NCBI GenBank assembly: GCA_049515655.1
Contig: JBEKTW010000027.1
Location: forward strand, 1 to 57,095
DNA: 57,095 bases
Source of the DNA: JBEKTW01 sp049515655
GTDB taxonomy: Bacteria; Bacteroidota; Ignavibacteria; UBA10030; SZUA-254
Reading direction: 5' to 3'
A model generated the notes under the pieces. The model was not told where the DNA came from, did not search any database, and worked only from the letters and a program-made list of their open reading frames with translations. This document shows positions 33,881 through 42,600 of the stretch, in pieces; position 1 is the first letter of the stretch; every line of letters starts with the position of its first letter. A program made the translations under genes and the position numbers.

Positions 33881-36199
33881 ATGAGACTAATCTTGATGTG
33901 CAGTGTTGTCGCAGTACAGCTTGTCCGTTTCGGTATCGAAGAGAATGCCTGCGCCCGGAATGACAGTTCTACGACAATCCATGGCAAGGTCTATCTCGAC
34001 TTTAATAGAAACTCTCAGCGGGATTCAGGGGAGGCGGGGTTGGGCGGATGGAAGATCTACTTGACCGGACCCATTGACACCTCAGTGTTCAGCGACTCTG
34101 CGGGTGATTATCTGGTGTCCGGATTACCGGCAGGGACATATCTCGTGAGCGAGAGCTTGAGAGTGCAATGGATGCAGACCGCTCCGAAGACCGGCAGCTC
34201 TCCGTCGTTCCAAAACCCTGCAAACTTACTGATCTATCCGGAACATGAGAGAGGAATATTCAGAAGTCTGTGCGTGCTTGCGAAGGAGGCGTATGCCTAT
34301 TTTGTCGGGGCTGGAGGGCACTCCTACGAGGGTTACTCTATATCTCCCTCTGATTCCGTGTTGGGGTCTGCATATCCTTGGTCTATTTTAGAAATCTCCC
34401 TGCAAACAGAAAACCAGATCAATGCGCAGGCAATCTCGAAATTTGTCGTCGCTGGCATGATTTCTGCCGTCATCGATTCATTCGGACGGGTGGGTAGTGT
34501 CGTCATCAATGATCCACTTCGTGTCGGAACCTGGATATCGTCCGACACCGACCAGACAAAAGACTTTGGGAATTCTCCGCTCGAAATCTACGGAAGGGTC
34601 CTGTTAAGTGCGCGTGATTCCGTCATTGGCCTGGCGGGGCGGAAGGTGCACGTCAGCGGACCGATCGATACTGTGTTGACAACTGATTCCAATGGTGACT
34701 ACTCATTGCAAGACTTCCCCTGGGGGACTTATACGATCGTTGAAGATCAGTCTCCGGGCTGGTTTCAAACAGTTCCTCCGCAGTCAACGCAGTGGACTAC
34801 CTACAGAGGAGTAGATTCTATGTGGGCTCCCCTAGATAGCATCGGCGAGAATTTTCTTGGAGCTTACGGCACGATGCTATTGCTTCTCGACACTGCTTAT
34901 CAGGATTATTACCACTACCCTCTCGACGGTTACCATTTCGGGTACGAAGGTTTTTTCATTGATCCTTATGGTCTGGGTGGGATGAACGATCCTTTCGCTA
35001 CATACACGGTGACGTTGGTGAGTGCTACGAGCCTCTCACTGAACGCGGTTTCCAAATTGCCGTTCTATAATGGGACTGGCATGGGTGAAACGATAAATGC
35101 AACGGGAGACATCACTCCCTTGATGCTCTTTGGCGATTTCTACATATATCAAAGTCACGCATCTCAGAAATATGTTAGACCATTCCTAAGAATTCTCGAC
35201 AATGGTTACCAGACGTACCGCGCGAACTTCCCTGATGGTTATGTTTTTCGAAACGTTCCTTCAGGCGAACTACATGGAATCGTTTTTCATGATGCAAACA
35301 GGAACGGTGTGAGAGATCAGAGCGAAAAGGGACTGCGGAACACACGGGTGTACATCGGCGGACCCGTCATCGACTCGATGTCGACCGATACGAGCGGAAA
35401 CTATTCATTTGCCAATCTCCCTCCGGGAACCTACGTCGTGAACGAAAAACTCGACTTAGGGATGAGCATCTCTCATCCTGACTCATTTGCAGTTCTCGCT
35501 TCCCGGGATTCTCTGATCTGGAATCTTGACCATATATTCAAACATTTGCATGGATTCGCCAGTGAAGCGTACAACTATTATCTGACGCCTTCCACTATGT
35601 TCGGGGGCAACGGATGTTACAACGCTTCCGACGGTTCGAGGTATCTCGTACCCCTGGAACTGAAGTACGACACATCCGGTTTCTACGAGGATTCCGTCGT
35701 TTCCTGCAAAGAAATCGAGTTTGTCGGACATTCTTCATTCGACTTTGGCGCAGTCAGTGTGAAAGTGGACAGTCTGGGAAGATTGCACGATATCTCGATC
35801 CAGGGCCGGTTTGCGAAATTGGGCTCCTGGATTGTCATGACTGATTCGTTGCATCGCAGAGTGAATAGTCTCAATTTTGGAAATTATACGGCGCTTGATA
35901 CCGTCACGAGTGTGCGATCCGCCAGGGATGTTCCTCATTCGTTTGCGTTATACCAGAATTATCCGAATCCCTTCAATCCGACGACCGATTTCGAATTTCG
36001 AATTGCCAATTTCGGATTTGTATCGCTGAAAGTGTACGACGAGCTTGGCAGAGAAGTTGCTACATTGGTGAACGAGGTGAAGCAGCCGGGTGAATATTCG
36101 GTTAGGTGGGATGCTTCGAACATGCCGAGCGGTATTTATTTCTACCGCATGACTGCTGGACCTTTTGGCCAAGCGAAAAAACTCCTTTTGCTCAAATGA
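33881..36199 (+). CDS. T9SS-secreted surface protein with SdrD B-like domains
   Basis: 772-residue protein with a short N-terminal hydrophobic signal (MRLILMCSVVAVQLV). Three Cna-B/SdrD-type domains begin at about residues 30 (GKVYLDFNRNSQRDSGEAGL), 240 and 465 (GIVFHDANRNGVRDQSEKGL). Each is followed by an unnamed ~110-residue module containing AYxYY and a GY/GC turn, which resembles the globular part of pilin-like proteins I recall from related bacteria. The C-terminus is a T9SS sorting domain (YQNYPNPFNPTT, LKVYDELGREVATLVNEV, terminal KKLLLLK). Inside that domain a strand is encoded by ttcgaatttcgaattgcc, an intergenic-type repeat (DFEFRIANFGF). Confidence 0.85.
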   Translation: MRLILMCSVVAVQLVRFGIEENACARNDSSTTIHGKVYLDFNRNSQRDSGEAGLGGWKIYLTGPIDTSVFSDSAGDYLVSGLPAGTYLVSESLRVQWMQTAPKTGSSPSFQNPANLLIYPEHERGIFRSLCVLAKEAYAYFVGAGGHSYEGYSISPSDSVLGSAYPWSILEISLQTENQINAQAISKFVVAGMISAVIDSFGRVGSVVINDPLRVGTWISSDTDQTKDFGNSPLEIYGRVLLSARDSVIGLAGRKVHVSGPIDTVLTTDSNGDYSLQDFPWGTYTIVEDQSPGWFQTVPPQSTQWTTYRGVDSMWAPLDSIGENFLGAYGTMLLLLDTAYQDYYHYPLDGYHFGYEGFFIDPYGLGGMNDPFATYTVTLVSATSLSLNAVSKLPFYNGTGMGETINATGDITPLMLFGDFYIYQSHASQKYVRPFLRILDNGYQTYRANFPDGYVFRNVPSGELHGIVFHDANRNGVRDQSEKGLRNTRVYIGGPVIDSMSTDTSGNYSFANLPPGTYVVNEKLDLGMSISHPDSFAVLASRDSLIWNLDHIFKHLHGFASEAYNYYLTPSTMFGGNGCYNASDGSRYLVPLELKYDTSGFYEDSVVSCKEIEFVGHSSFDFGAVSVKVDSLGRLHDISIQGRFAKLGSWIVMTDSLHRRVNSLNFGNYTALDTVTSVRSARDVPHSFALYQNYPNPFNPTTDFEFRIANFGFVSLKVYDELGREVATLVNEVKQPGEYSVRWDASNMPSGIYFYRMTAGPFGQAKKLLLLK

Positions 36200-36209
36200 C
36201 CAAGTGCTG

Positions 36210-36249
36210 TCATCAGCGGCCCCGCGTTCTGTCGCGGGATTGCTGATGA
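36210..36249. repeat. nested palindrome after a surface-protein gene
   Basis: TCATCAGC (36210-36217), 3-nt ggc, CCCGCG (36221-36226), a 6-nt loop, CGCGGG (36233-36238), 3-nt att, GCTGATGA (36242-36249). It has the same outer stem, 3-nt internal loop, inner stem plan as the elements at 33526 and 46326. Confidence 0.75.
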
Positions 36250-36294
36250 GGTAGAAACACCGACGAGTTCTTCAGTCCATTCGTTCTATTATAT

Positions 36295-36409
36295 ATAGCA
36301 CCACGCCGACGATCGTCCTGTTGTGCTGTTCGGCCAGGTAGTGACGCCTACCTTGGTAGTCGGCGGAGTCATTGCCGTTGCGGGGCTCATACTCACACAA
36401 TTCGGGTAG
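36295..36409 (+). pseudogene. remnant of an EamA/DMT-type transporter (3' end)
   Basis: The frame ending at TAG 36407-36409 reads LFGQVVTPTLVVGGVIAVAG followed by LILTQFG, which matches the last membrane segment of EamA-family permeases (consensus near LLGE..TP...GG.LI.AGV.L). Upstream, a different frame reads TTPTIVLL, the preceding EamA segment, so a frameshift separates the two. No start codon and no further domains are present. Confidence 0.5.
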
Positions 36410-36475
36410 ACTCGAGTATTGATTTAGGCCGCAGATTTCTCTATATTTATATGAGCCTTCTAAAGATTCTTCGAC

Positions 36476-36557
36476 GGAGGGTTAGGCTAATGGTAAGTCA
36501 CCGGTCTTGAAAACCGGCGTCCGAAAGGACTTGGGGGTTCAAGTCCCTCACCCTCCG
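36476..36557 (+). tRNA. tRNA-Ser (anticodon TGA)
   Basis: Acceptor stem GGAGGGT (36476-36482) pairs with ACCCTCC (36550-36556). The anticodon arm is CCGGT-CTTGAAA-ACCGG with anticodon TGA, the long variable arm GTCCGAAAGGAC is typical of serine tRNA, and the T arm contains GGGGGTTCAAGTCCC. CCA is not encoded. Confidence 0.93.
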
Positions 36558-36697
36558 CAAGACTACGTTCCGCCAGAAAAGGGCGGAACTTCGTCTTGCA
36601 AGCAGCTTGGATCGAAATGATTGGCGAATTATGGTCCCGAGAGATGGGGAAGCGCTGGCGGTAGAGTTCTGAGAATAAGCACATAGGGGGAGGTTTC

Positions 36698-37039
36698 ATG
36701 CTTGACTGGTTTGTGTATGTACTTCGAAGCTTGACCAGGGAGTTCACCTATATTGGATCAATAGATGATCTGGAACGCCGGCTGGTGGAGCACAACGAAG
36801 GTCTTGTGCAGTGCACAAAGGCATACAGACCGCTGAGAATTGTGGCATACATTGCAGTGGAGTCAGAAAGCAAGGCGAGAGGACTTGAGCGTTATTTCAA
36901 GACAGGATCCGGGAGGGCAATTTTGAAAAGGAGAATTCTGGGCGATGCAGCGATGGAGAAAGAGCAGCGCTCTCCGGTGAACGGAGCCATCGTACGATTT
37001 TTGCTTGTTCCGGACGAATTTCCGCTATCAGTGCGCTGA
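36698..37039 (+). CDS. GIY-YIG nuclease-fold protein
   Basis: 113-residue protein with a single GIY-YIG domain of the small YhbQ/URI type. The motif appears as FVYVLRSL ... FTYIGSIDDLERRLVEHNEG with the catalytic arginine in LERRL, and the C-terminal acidic residue lies near LERYFKTGSG. Here the first element is VYV rather than GIY, which is frequent in this subgroup. A strong ribosome binding site (GGGGGAGG) precedes the ATG. It lies 140 bp downstream of tRNA-Ser in a stretch with pseudogenes, which suggests an acquired or decaying locus. Confidence 0.8.
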   Translation: MLDWFVYVLRSLTREFTYIGSIDDLERRLVEHNEGLVQCTKAYRPLRIVAYIAVESESKARGLERYFKTGSGRAILKRRILGDAAMEKEQRSPVNGAIVRFLLVPDEFPLSVR

Positions 37040-37056
37040 AACAGATTCAAAAAGGA

Positions 37057-37335
37057 ATGGACCGTGATAAGGTTCAACCGAGGAAGGTGCATTGGAAGTA
37101 CATTGATTTCATCAAATACTATCTCATCATGGCAGCAATTGATACGTTTGATTGGCTTGTTTCGATAGGGTTGAAGGATCCTGATGACGAATTGAGGAAG
37201 TTTGTGGCAGCTCAGCGCGCGTGTCTCCTTACCCTCCGGAATGAAGACGAGCGTCAGAGATTTGTGAATGACCTGATGTTTGAAATCCGGAATCGTGCGG
37301 TTCCAAAGAAGACGGCCGGGCGAAAGACTAGTTGA
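37057..37335 (+). CDS. hypothetical protein, 92 residues
   Basis: I do not recognise this protein. It is mostly helical and soluble (KVHWKYIDFIKYYLIMAAID, EDERQRFVNDLMFEIRNRAV) with a basic C-terminal tail (PKKTAGRKTS). It starts 17 nt after the GIY-YIG gene and may be co-transcribed. AAAAGGA lies directly before the ATG, closer than ideal, so the start is uncertain. Confidence 0.5.
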   Translation: MDRDKVQPRKVHWKYIDFIKYYLIMAAIDTFDWLVSIGLKDPDDELRKFVAAQRACLLTLRNEDERQRFVNDLMFEIRNRAVPKKTAGRKTS

Positions 37336-37570
37336 CCAACTTCACGATGATCTCCGCATGCCGGATCTCCGGCATTTCCCGCCCGGGACAAGGCTGTTGA
37401 GCGGGGTCTTCGCAAGGTTCATGTGGTCTGATGCGATTGGAACTGAGCATAATTTTTGCTATATTTTTGCTGCATAAAGCGGAAGCGCGAAATCCGAAAT
37501 TCTAAACGGATCAGGTCGCAGGTGATAAGTAATAAGAGCTAGGAATTGTTTCGGATTTGGGATTTGGTTT
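37336..37570. other. 235-bp gap with palindrome and degenerate repeats
   Basis: Contains the perfect-arm palindrome ATGCCGGA-tc-TCCGGCAT (37358-37375) and, from about 37480, degenerate ggatttgggatttgg words that run into the first tRNA-like copy. No gene supported. Confidence 0.5.
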
Positions 37571-37785
37571 GGGGTCGTAGTTCAGTCCCGCCAAAAGCAT
37601 GCGGGATCTCGTTCACAAAAGAGGTTCACTCGACTTGGTTCGATGGCCGAGCGGGCGCATAAGGTATAGATTCATCGCAATTTGTTGGGGTCGTAGTTCA
37701 GTCCCGCCAAAAGCATGCGGGATCTCGTTCACAAAAGAGGTTCACTCGACTTGGTTCGATGGCCGAGCGGGCGCATAAGATATAG
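37571..37785 (+). repeat. ~100-bp direct tandem repeat (tRNA-like mosaic), two copies
   Basis: 37571-37670 is repeated at 37687-37786 with a single mismatch (g at 37664, a at 37780); the offset is 116 bp. Each copy starts with GGGGTCGTAGTTCAGT, the 5' end of a tRNA-Asp, and contains the palindrome TCCCGC...GCGGGA and the word ATGGCCGAGCGGGC, which resembles the D arm of class II tRNAs. Confidence 0.85.
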
Positions 37786-37815
37786 AGGTCGCGGGTTCGA
37801 GTCCCGTCGACCCCG
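37687..37815 (+). pseudogene. tRNA-Asp-like gene with replaced middle
   Basis: The 5' end (GGGGTCGTAGTTCAGT) and the 3' end (AGGTC variable loop, CGGG-TTCGAGT-CCCG T arm, CGACCCC acceptor, discriminator G) match a bacterial tRNA-Asp, and the acceptor strands pair perfectly. The space between is about 83 nt instead of ~30, contains a palindrome, and has no recognisable GTC anticodon loop. It is therefore a disrupted tRNA or a mosaic of tRNA pieces. An assembly problem in repeated sequence cannot be excluded. Confidence 0.65.
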
Positions 37816-37870
37816 CAAGAAGTTCTCCATTCCCGGAATAACATCCGAACACACCGCTCAAGTAATAACC

Positions 37871-38587
37871 GTGATCGACGTTAAAAGCTCAATTCCTATC
37901 CTCAGGTGTCGGCTTTCGCTTTTCTTCCCGATAGCGCTTCTCGTCCTCACGTCGGCGTTCTCACAGCCGAAGATTGTCGTTGTCGAAGGAACAACATTCG
38001 ATTTCGGCAAGGTCGAGGAGGGAAACACGGTCACAAAAACACTCACGCTGAAAAATACCGGCAGCGATTCTCTCATCATTTCAAACGTTTCAACATCCTG
38101 CGGGTGCACGGTTGCAAAATCGAGTGCCAGAAATCTGGCCCCCGGCGATTCGGCGGCGCTGACAATCGCATTCTATACGAAGGACGTTGTGGGCACCTCG
38201 GTCAAGAGACAGGTCTTCGTCCGCTCGAACGATTCAACTCAATCGACCGTTACCATCACTATGGTCGCGACGATCCTACGGTTCATCGAAACAGAACCGA
38301 AATACATCAATTTTGGCGCGGTCAGTCTCGGGTCGACCGTGAAGCGGTCAGTTGTTCTCCGGAATATGCGTGATACCGTCATCAAGCTGTTGTCCGTTTC
38401 GACCCCGGACGCACAAATCGCCGGCCGGCTCGCCCGCGGCAGACTGGATTCTCATGGTGAGACCCGGTTGCTCGTTTCCTTGCGGCCCGTGAGGGTGGGG
38501 AAAGTTGCCGGCAAAATCGAAATTGCAACAGACAATCCGCACATCCCGGAAATCAGCATTTCCTATATCGCAAGCGTGAGGAAGTGA
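37871..38587 (+). CDS. secreted DUF1573-domain protein
   Basis: 238-residue protein with a signal peptide (LSLFFPIALLVLTSAFS). Residues ~40-130 form a DUF1573 domain: TTFDFGKVEEGNTVTKTLTL, then SNVSTSCGCTVA and LAPGDSAALTIAFYT. A second, similar Ig-like domain follows (YINFGAVSLGSTVKRSVVL). Such proteins are periplasmic or surface ASPM/SPD-2/Hydin-like Ig domains of unknown function. I start it at GTG 37871; a longer frame upstream only translates the tRNA-like sequence. No good Shine-Dalgarno is visible. A broken copy of its C-terminal half lies directly downstream. Confidence 0.75.
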   Translation: MIDVKSSIPILRCRLSLFFPIALLVLTSAFSQPKIVVVEGTTFDFGKVEEGNTVTKTLTLKNTGSDSLIISNVSTSCGCTVAKSSARNLAPGDSAALTIAFYTKDVVGTSVKRQVFVRSNDSTQSTVTITMVATILRFIETEPKYINFGAVSLGSTVKRSVVLRNMRDTVIKLLSVSTPDAQIAGRLARGRLDSHGETRLLVSLRPVRVGKVAGKIEIATDNPHIPEISISYIASVRK

Positions 38588-38611
38588 GGGAACCGGTGTG
38601 GCGCGCCGTCA

Positions 38612-39003
38612 ATGTACAGGATTGTGCGATCGAACGACTCGACGCAGTTGACCGTCAAAACAACACTGCTGGCCGTGACTAGGAAAATGACCGACGATGA
38701 GCCCTGCTACATCAATTTCGCCACTGTGGAACTCGGATCCGTGGTCAACCGCACCGTTTTGCTGAAGAATATGTGCGATACTACCGTCAGGTTGGCACCG
38801 TGACGGTCCCGGCCACGCAGCCTATTACGGCGCGTCTCTCCAACCGGCCCGAAAAGCCCCCGGGGGAGACAGAACTCATGGTTTCGTTGAAACCAAGGAA
38901 AGCAGGGAGATGGATCCGCCAGATAGAGATCGGTATGGATGCCCGTCGGAGGCAGAAAACAGGCATTTCTTACGTTGCCGGCGTAATGAATGAGTTTCTT
39001 TGA
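38612..39003 (+). pseudogene. frameshifted tandem duplicate of the DUF1573 protein's C-terminal half
   Basis: 38612-38803 reads RIVRSNDSTQLTV, YINFATVELGSVVNRTVLL and NMCDTTVRL, parallel to VRSNDSTQSTV, YINFGAVSLGSTVKRSVVL and NMRDTVIKL of the intact gene. It stops at 38803, and the continuation (ETELMVSLKPRKAGRWIRQI, GISYVAGV) is in another frame ending at 39003. The copy lacks the signal peptide and the first domain. Confidence 0.75.
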
Positions 39004-39118
39004 ATCCGCGGCAGAGTAGTATGAATTCAGCGAAAGAGAGGCTGAATTGACCAAATCTGTGGGATTAGCGCAAAAATTTTGCTCTTTCAAAAAAAATGAT
39101 TTTTTTTTCCAAAAACAC

Positions 39119-39147
39119 TTGACACTTTGTCAAACTTTTGTTACAAT
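39119..39147 (+). promoter_or_regulatory. strong sigma70-type promoter of the giant surface protein
   Basis: TTGACA (39119-39124), a 17-bp spacer and TACAAT (39142-39147), preceded by T-rich and A-rich tracts. It is similar over most of its length to the promoter at 6533 (both contain TTGACACTT and TTGTTA). Expected start near 39154. Confidence 0.7.
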
Positions 39148-39153
39148 GAGTCA

Positions 39154-39609
39154 AGCAATAAGGATGGTGATAGACGTCTATCATTGAACGGCATCTCGCT
39201 CGCCTATCAGAGTGCCGCCGAAATCGCATCATCCTTGTTTCAACAAACTGACTCACAACCTAACGTTTAGCGCAACGGACATTGCTGTCATCGGTTCCTT
39301 AGATGGAAGACAGCAATGCATTTACGTGAACGTCGGGCATCGTGGAGTAGAAACAGGTGACGTTAATTTTCTCAAGAACCACATGGTCGTGATTGAGAGT
39401 AGAGCAAGGGCACCACGGAGATATGGGCGTTAACAATTGCTACTACTTCTCTGAACGTGCCGATGCGTCTTTTTTTCCCCATCGCGACGAAACGTGTGCC
39501 GCGATGCCAATGCCGTATCAATCTCTGCAGAATTTCAATCACATCACTTTAGAAGCAAAACTCAAAATCACTAATCCACAAATTACAATAAAACAATACA
39601 GGAGGATTT
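39154..39609 (+). promoter_or_regulatory. ~455-nt 5' leader of the giant surface protein gene
   Basis: No gene is supported between the promoter and the start at 39610. The leader has several self-complementary parts: AAGGATG with CATCCTT (39162-39237), the palindrome GATAGACGTCTATC near 39170, and ATTGCTGTC with GACAGCAAT (39281-39317). A strong Shine-Dalgarno (ACAGGAGG) stands at its end. A regulatory leader or an independent RNA in this space are both possible. Confidence 0.45.
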
Positions 39610-42600
39610 ATGAAATCCTTTAAACTTGTTTTTACATTGATATTGCTTGTTGCCTTTGTTGGGGTAACCGCATTAGCCGGTGTCTCCAACCAGCTTAAGG
39701 CAACGGGCAACGTCAAAGCGACTCACATCCCGAGCAAGGGGCAACTCTCAGCGAGGGTTGTAGATGATGATCACGCTTTCCGGAAGGGACGCCCGATCGT
39801 TGAGCCGCTCGAGAGGGATCAAACCGGACGGACAATTGAAAAGGTGAGACCGTTCAAGAAGCCTCTTGAGCAGGTTCCTTCGAAAGCGATGGCACCAATC
39901 CCCGGTGGCGTGTATCGTATCGGAACAGGGCAAGATTTTGCCACCCTGTATGACGCGATGTACACGCTGACGTGGACCAACGTCCAAGGGCCGGTTACGC
40001 TGCTCCTGACGCAGACGTCCTACACCGAGAATGGATTTTACCTCGGTGCAGTCGGCAGCGCTACCAACACTATTACGATCCAACCCGACTCCAACGTCGC
40101 CTCGTGCGTGATAACACTTGCGGACGATGCGGGCCTTGGCGGCGGATGGACATTTGAAGGCTCAAGCGGTGTTACGATCAACGGGACGAAAAAGAATGGC
40201 ACTGCCGGCGAGCAGGATCTGACGATTCAGTTTGCCGCAGGAGTGCCCGGAAGCAGCAGTGATGCGGTCATTCGTATGAGAGACGGCTGCAGCTACATGA
40301 CGGTCGAGAACTGCATTCTGCCCGGATACATGGGCGCAGGCTCGGGTAATCCGGTCATCAACCTGACGACATCCGGTGCGCCGCAGAGTCATATCACCAT
40401 CGACAACTGCCAAATCTCCAACGGTCGGTATGGTGTTTATTCCACGGGTAACAATGCTGCTACGTATGCTGATGCTGCAAATTGGGACGGGTATATCACC
40501 GTGTCCAACTGCGATATTGGTAGTGTGAACCAGTTCGGTATTGCCCTCAACAACGTCGCTTTCGGGAAGGTTGTGGGTAACAACGTACACGATGTAAACT
40601 ACACGTATGCTTCAAGCAGCAATAGAGTAGCCGGCATTCGTGTCAACAACACTCACGATTCGAACATCGAGCTCAATGTTGTTGATAATATCAATAACCA
40701 TGACGCGTCGGTTGGTTCGACGAATACAAGATGCTACGGTATCCGTATCAATGGCTACCCGGTTGGAGGTGATATAAGCTTTGACGGAATAAACACCCAT
40801 AACCGGATAGTGAACAACTCTGTTTCAAGAGTTTTTGGAACCGGAACCACGGCGGCGAGTTTCCGCGACATCGGTATCGAAGTCGGCGGTGGCCGTGTCG
40901 ACTCGCTGTACTACAACACCGTCAACATGGCGGGTACGTCGACTGACCTTGCAGGATCATCCGATGACGGATGTACCTGCGTTCAGAACTTTGGTAACCG
41001 CGGTGCAAACTACACCGGACATACCGCATACGCAGCACGTCTGATGGGCACTAACAACGTGTTGGTAAATACCCGCGTCACGACGGCTACTCCCGCCACT
41101 TGCGTTCGTCCATTCAACGATGGAACGATTGACTGGAGACCACCGTACAGCGATCACAACGTGATGTATGCGTCGGGACCCAACAATCAGGTCGGACCGA
41201 GTGCTGTGACGATGTACGATTGGGTAGTGGGTGCGAGCGGCGCCGACGTTAACAGCGTTGGTTACAATCCGTACCTGTTGAGCGACCACGATTCGCATTT
41301 CGATGCCACACAACCATCGGCGGCTTCAAACGTAGGTGTGGTTATTGCGTCGGTCGGCAAAGATTTGTTCGGGGTAACGCGCAATGCGTCGACACCGGAT
41401 GCAGGAGCGGCTGAGAACGCCGTTACTGCGCCGTTGTATCACGATGCAATGCCCTTGGACCTGTCGGCTCCCACAGGTTTCCCGGCAGGACTTCCGTTCA
41501 ATGGGGCGTTCACAATTGATGTCTGGAACAATACTCCGAATGCTGAGGCCGGCGTGGCTGTTCGGTTCAAGCTTTATGATCCGACGGCTGCACTCGTGTT
41601 CGACAGCACCAGCGGCCTCGTTGCATTACCGGGGCTAAGTGGCGCAACTGACACCATCTTAAGGCACTTTACTCCTGCATTGGGTGGGGTATATACATTC
41701 GTTGCCACGGTAGTGCTTGCCGGCGATATGGATGCTACAAACGATACTCTGACAGGTACTATCAATGCTGCCGGTTTAAAGCTGGCTCCCTACTCGTCGA
41801 CGTTTGAAACCGCGCCCGAGCAAGACCAGTGGTCCGGTGACGGCGACTGGGTACTCGGGACTCCTGCAAAAGTTCGCAGGGCCGATGATAACGCCATACC
41901 TCAGGGTGGTTTTATTCAGGGTGCCCACAGCGGAGTGAATGCGTGGGTGACGGGTCTGACCGACCTCTCCGGCTCTACCGTTGGGACGTGTGAGAACCTG
42001 TACTCGCCGTTCTTCGATTTGAGGCCACTCTCGAACGGCTATTTATCGTTCTGGCATTGGATCGAGACCGAACCTGTTTTTGACGGCACTAACATGGAAT
42101 ACTCAGTCGATACCGGCAAGACGTATCATACGCTCGGCGTAGTGAATGACCCGAATGGCCTCAACTGGTATAGCACGGCCGTTTATGTAAATATCTTGGA
42201 TGCAGGTCATTCATTCGACACGACGGGTGCACATGCGTTCGGGTTTGGCGGACCACCCAACTTCTGGACAAGCAACGGTGTAGTCGGATGGGTTGGTCCT
42301 TCCGATACAACCGACCGTCCGACAGGGCCTCGCGGCTACGTTTACGTACAAATTAAGTTACCGGGTACCGTTGTCGGCAAAGACTATGTCCGATTCCGGT
42401 ATCGATACTTTAGTGATGCCTACGGAGAGTCTGACGGCGCGGCGTTCGACGATTTCCAGATCACCACAACGGAGCCGGTATTTGCCGGCAAGATCACGGG
42501 AACGGTGTATACGGACATCAATGGCGATGGCTTGCAGGGTGCTCCGGATACGGCTGAGGTTGGCACGCATGTCCAGCTCGCCTTCTTCGGCGCTCCAATC

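Noticed and set aside
37571..37815. Selenocysteine tRNA
   Set aside because: No TCA anticodon in a 7-nt loop on a proper stem can be formed, and the 3' half matches tRNA-Asp.
37715..37870. Upstream extension of the DUF1573 frame (LVRWPSGRIRYRGRGFESRRP-type peptide)
   Set aside because: This is translated tRNA-like sequence, a common annotation artefact; the GTG at 37871 in front of a signal peptide is preferred.
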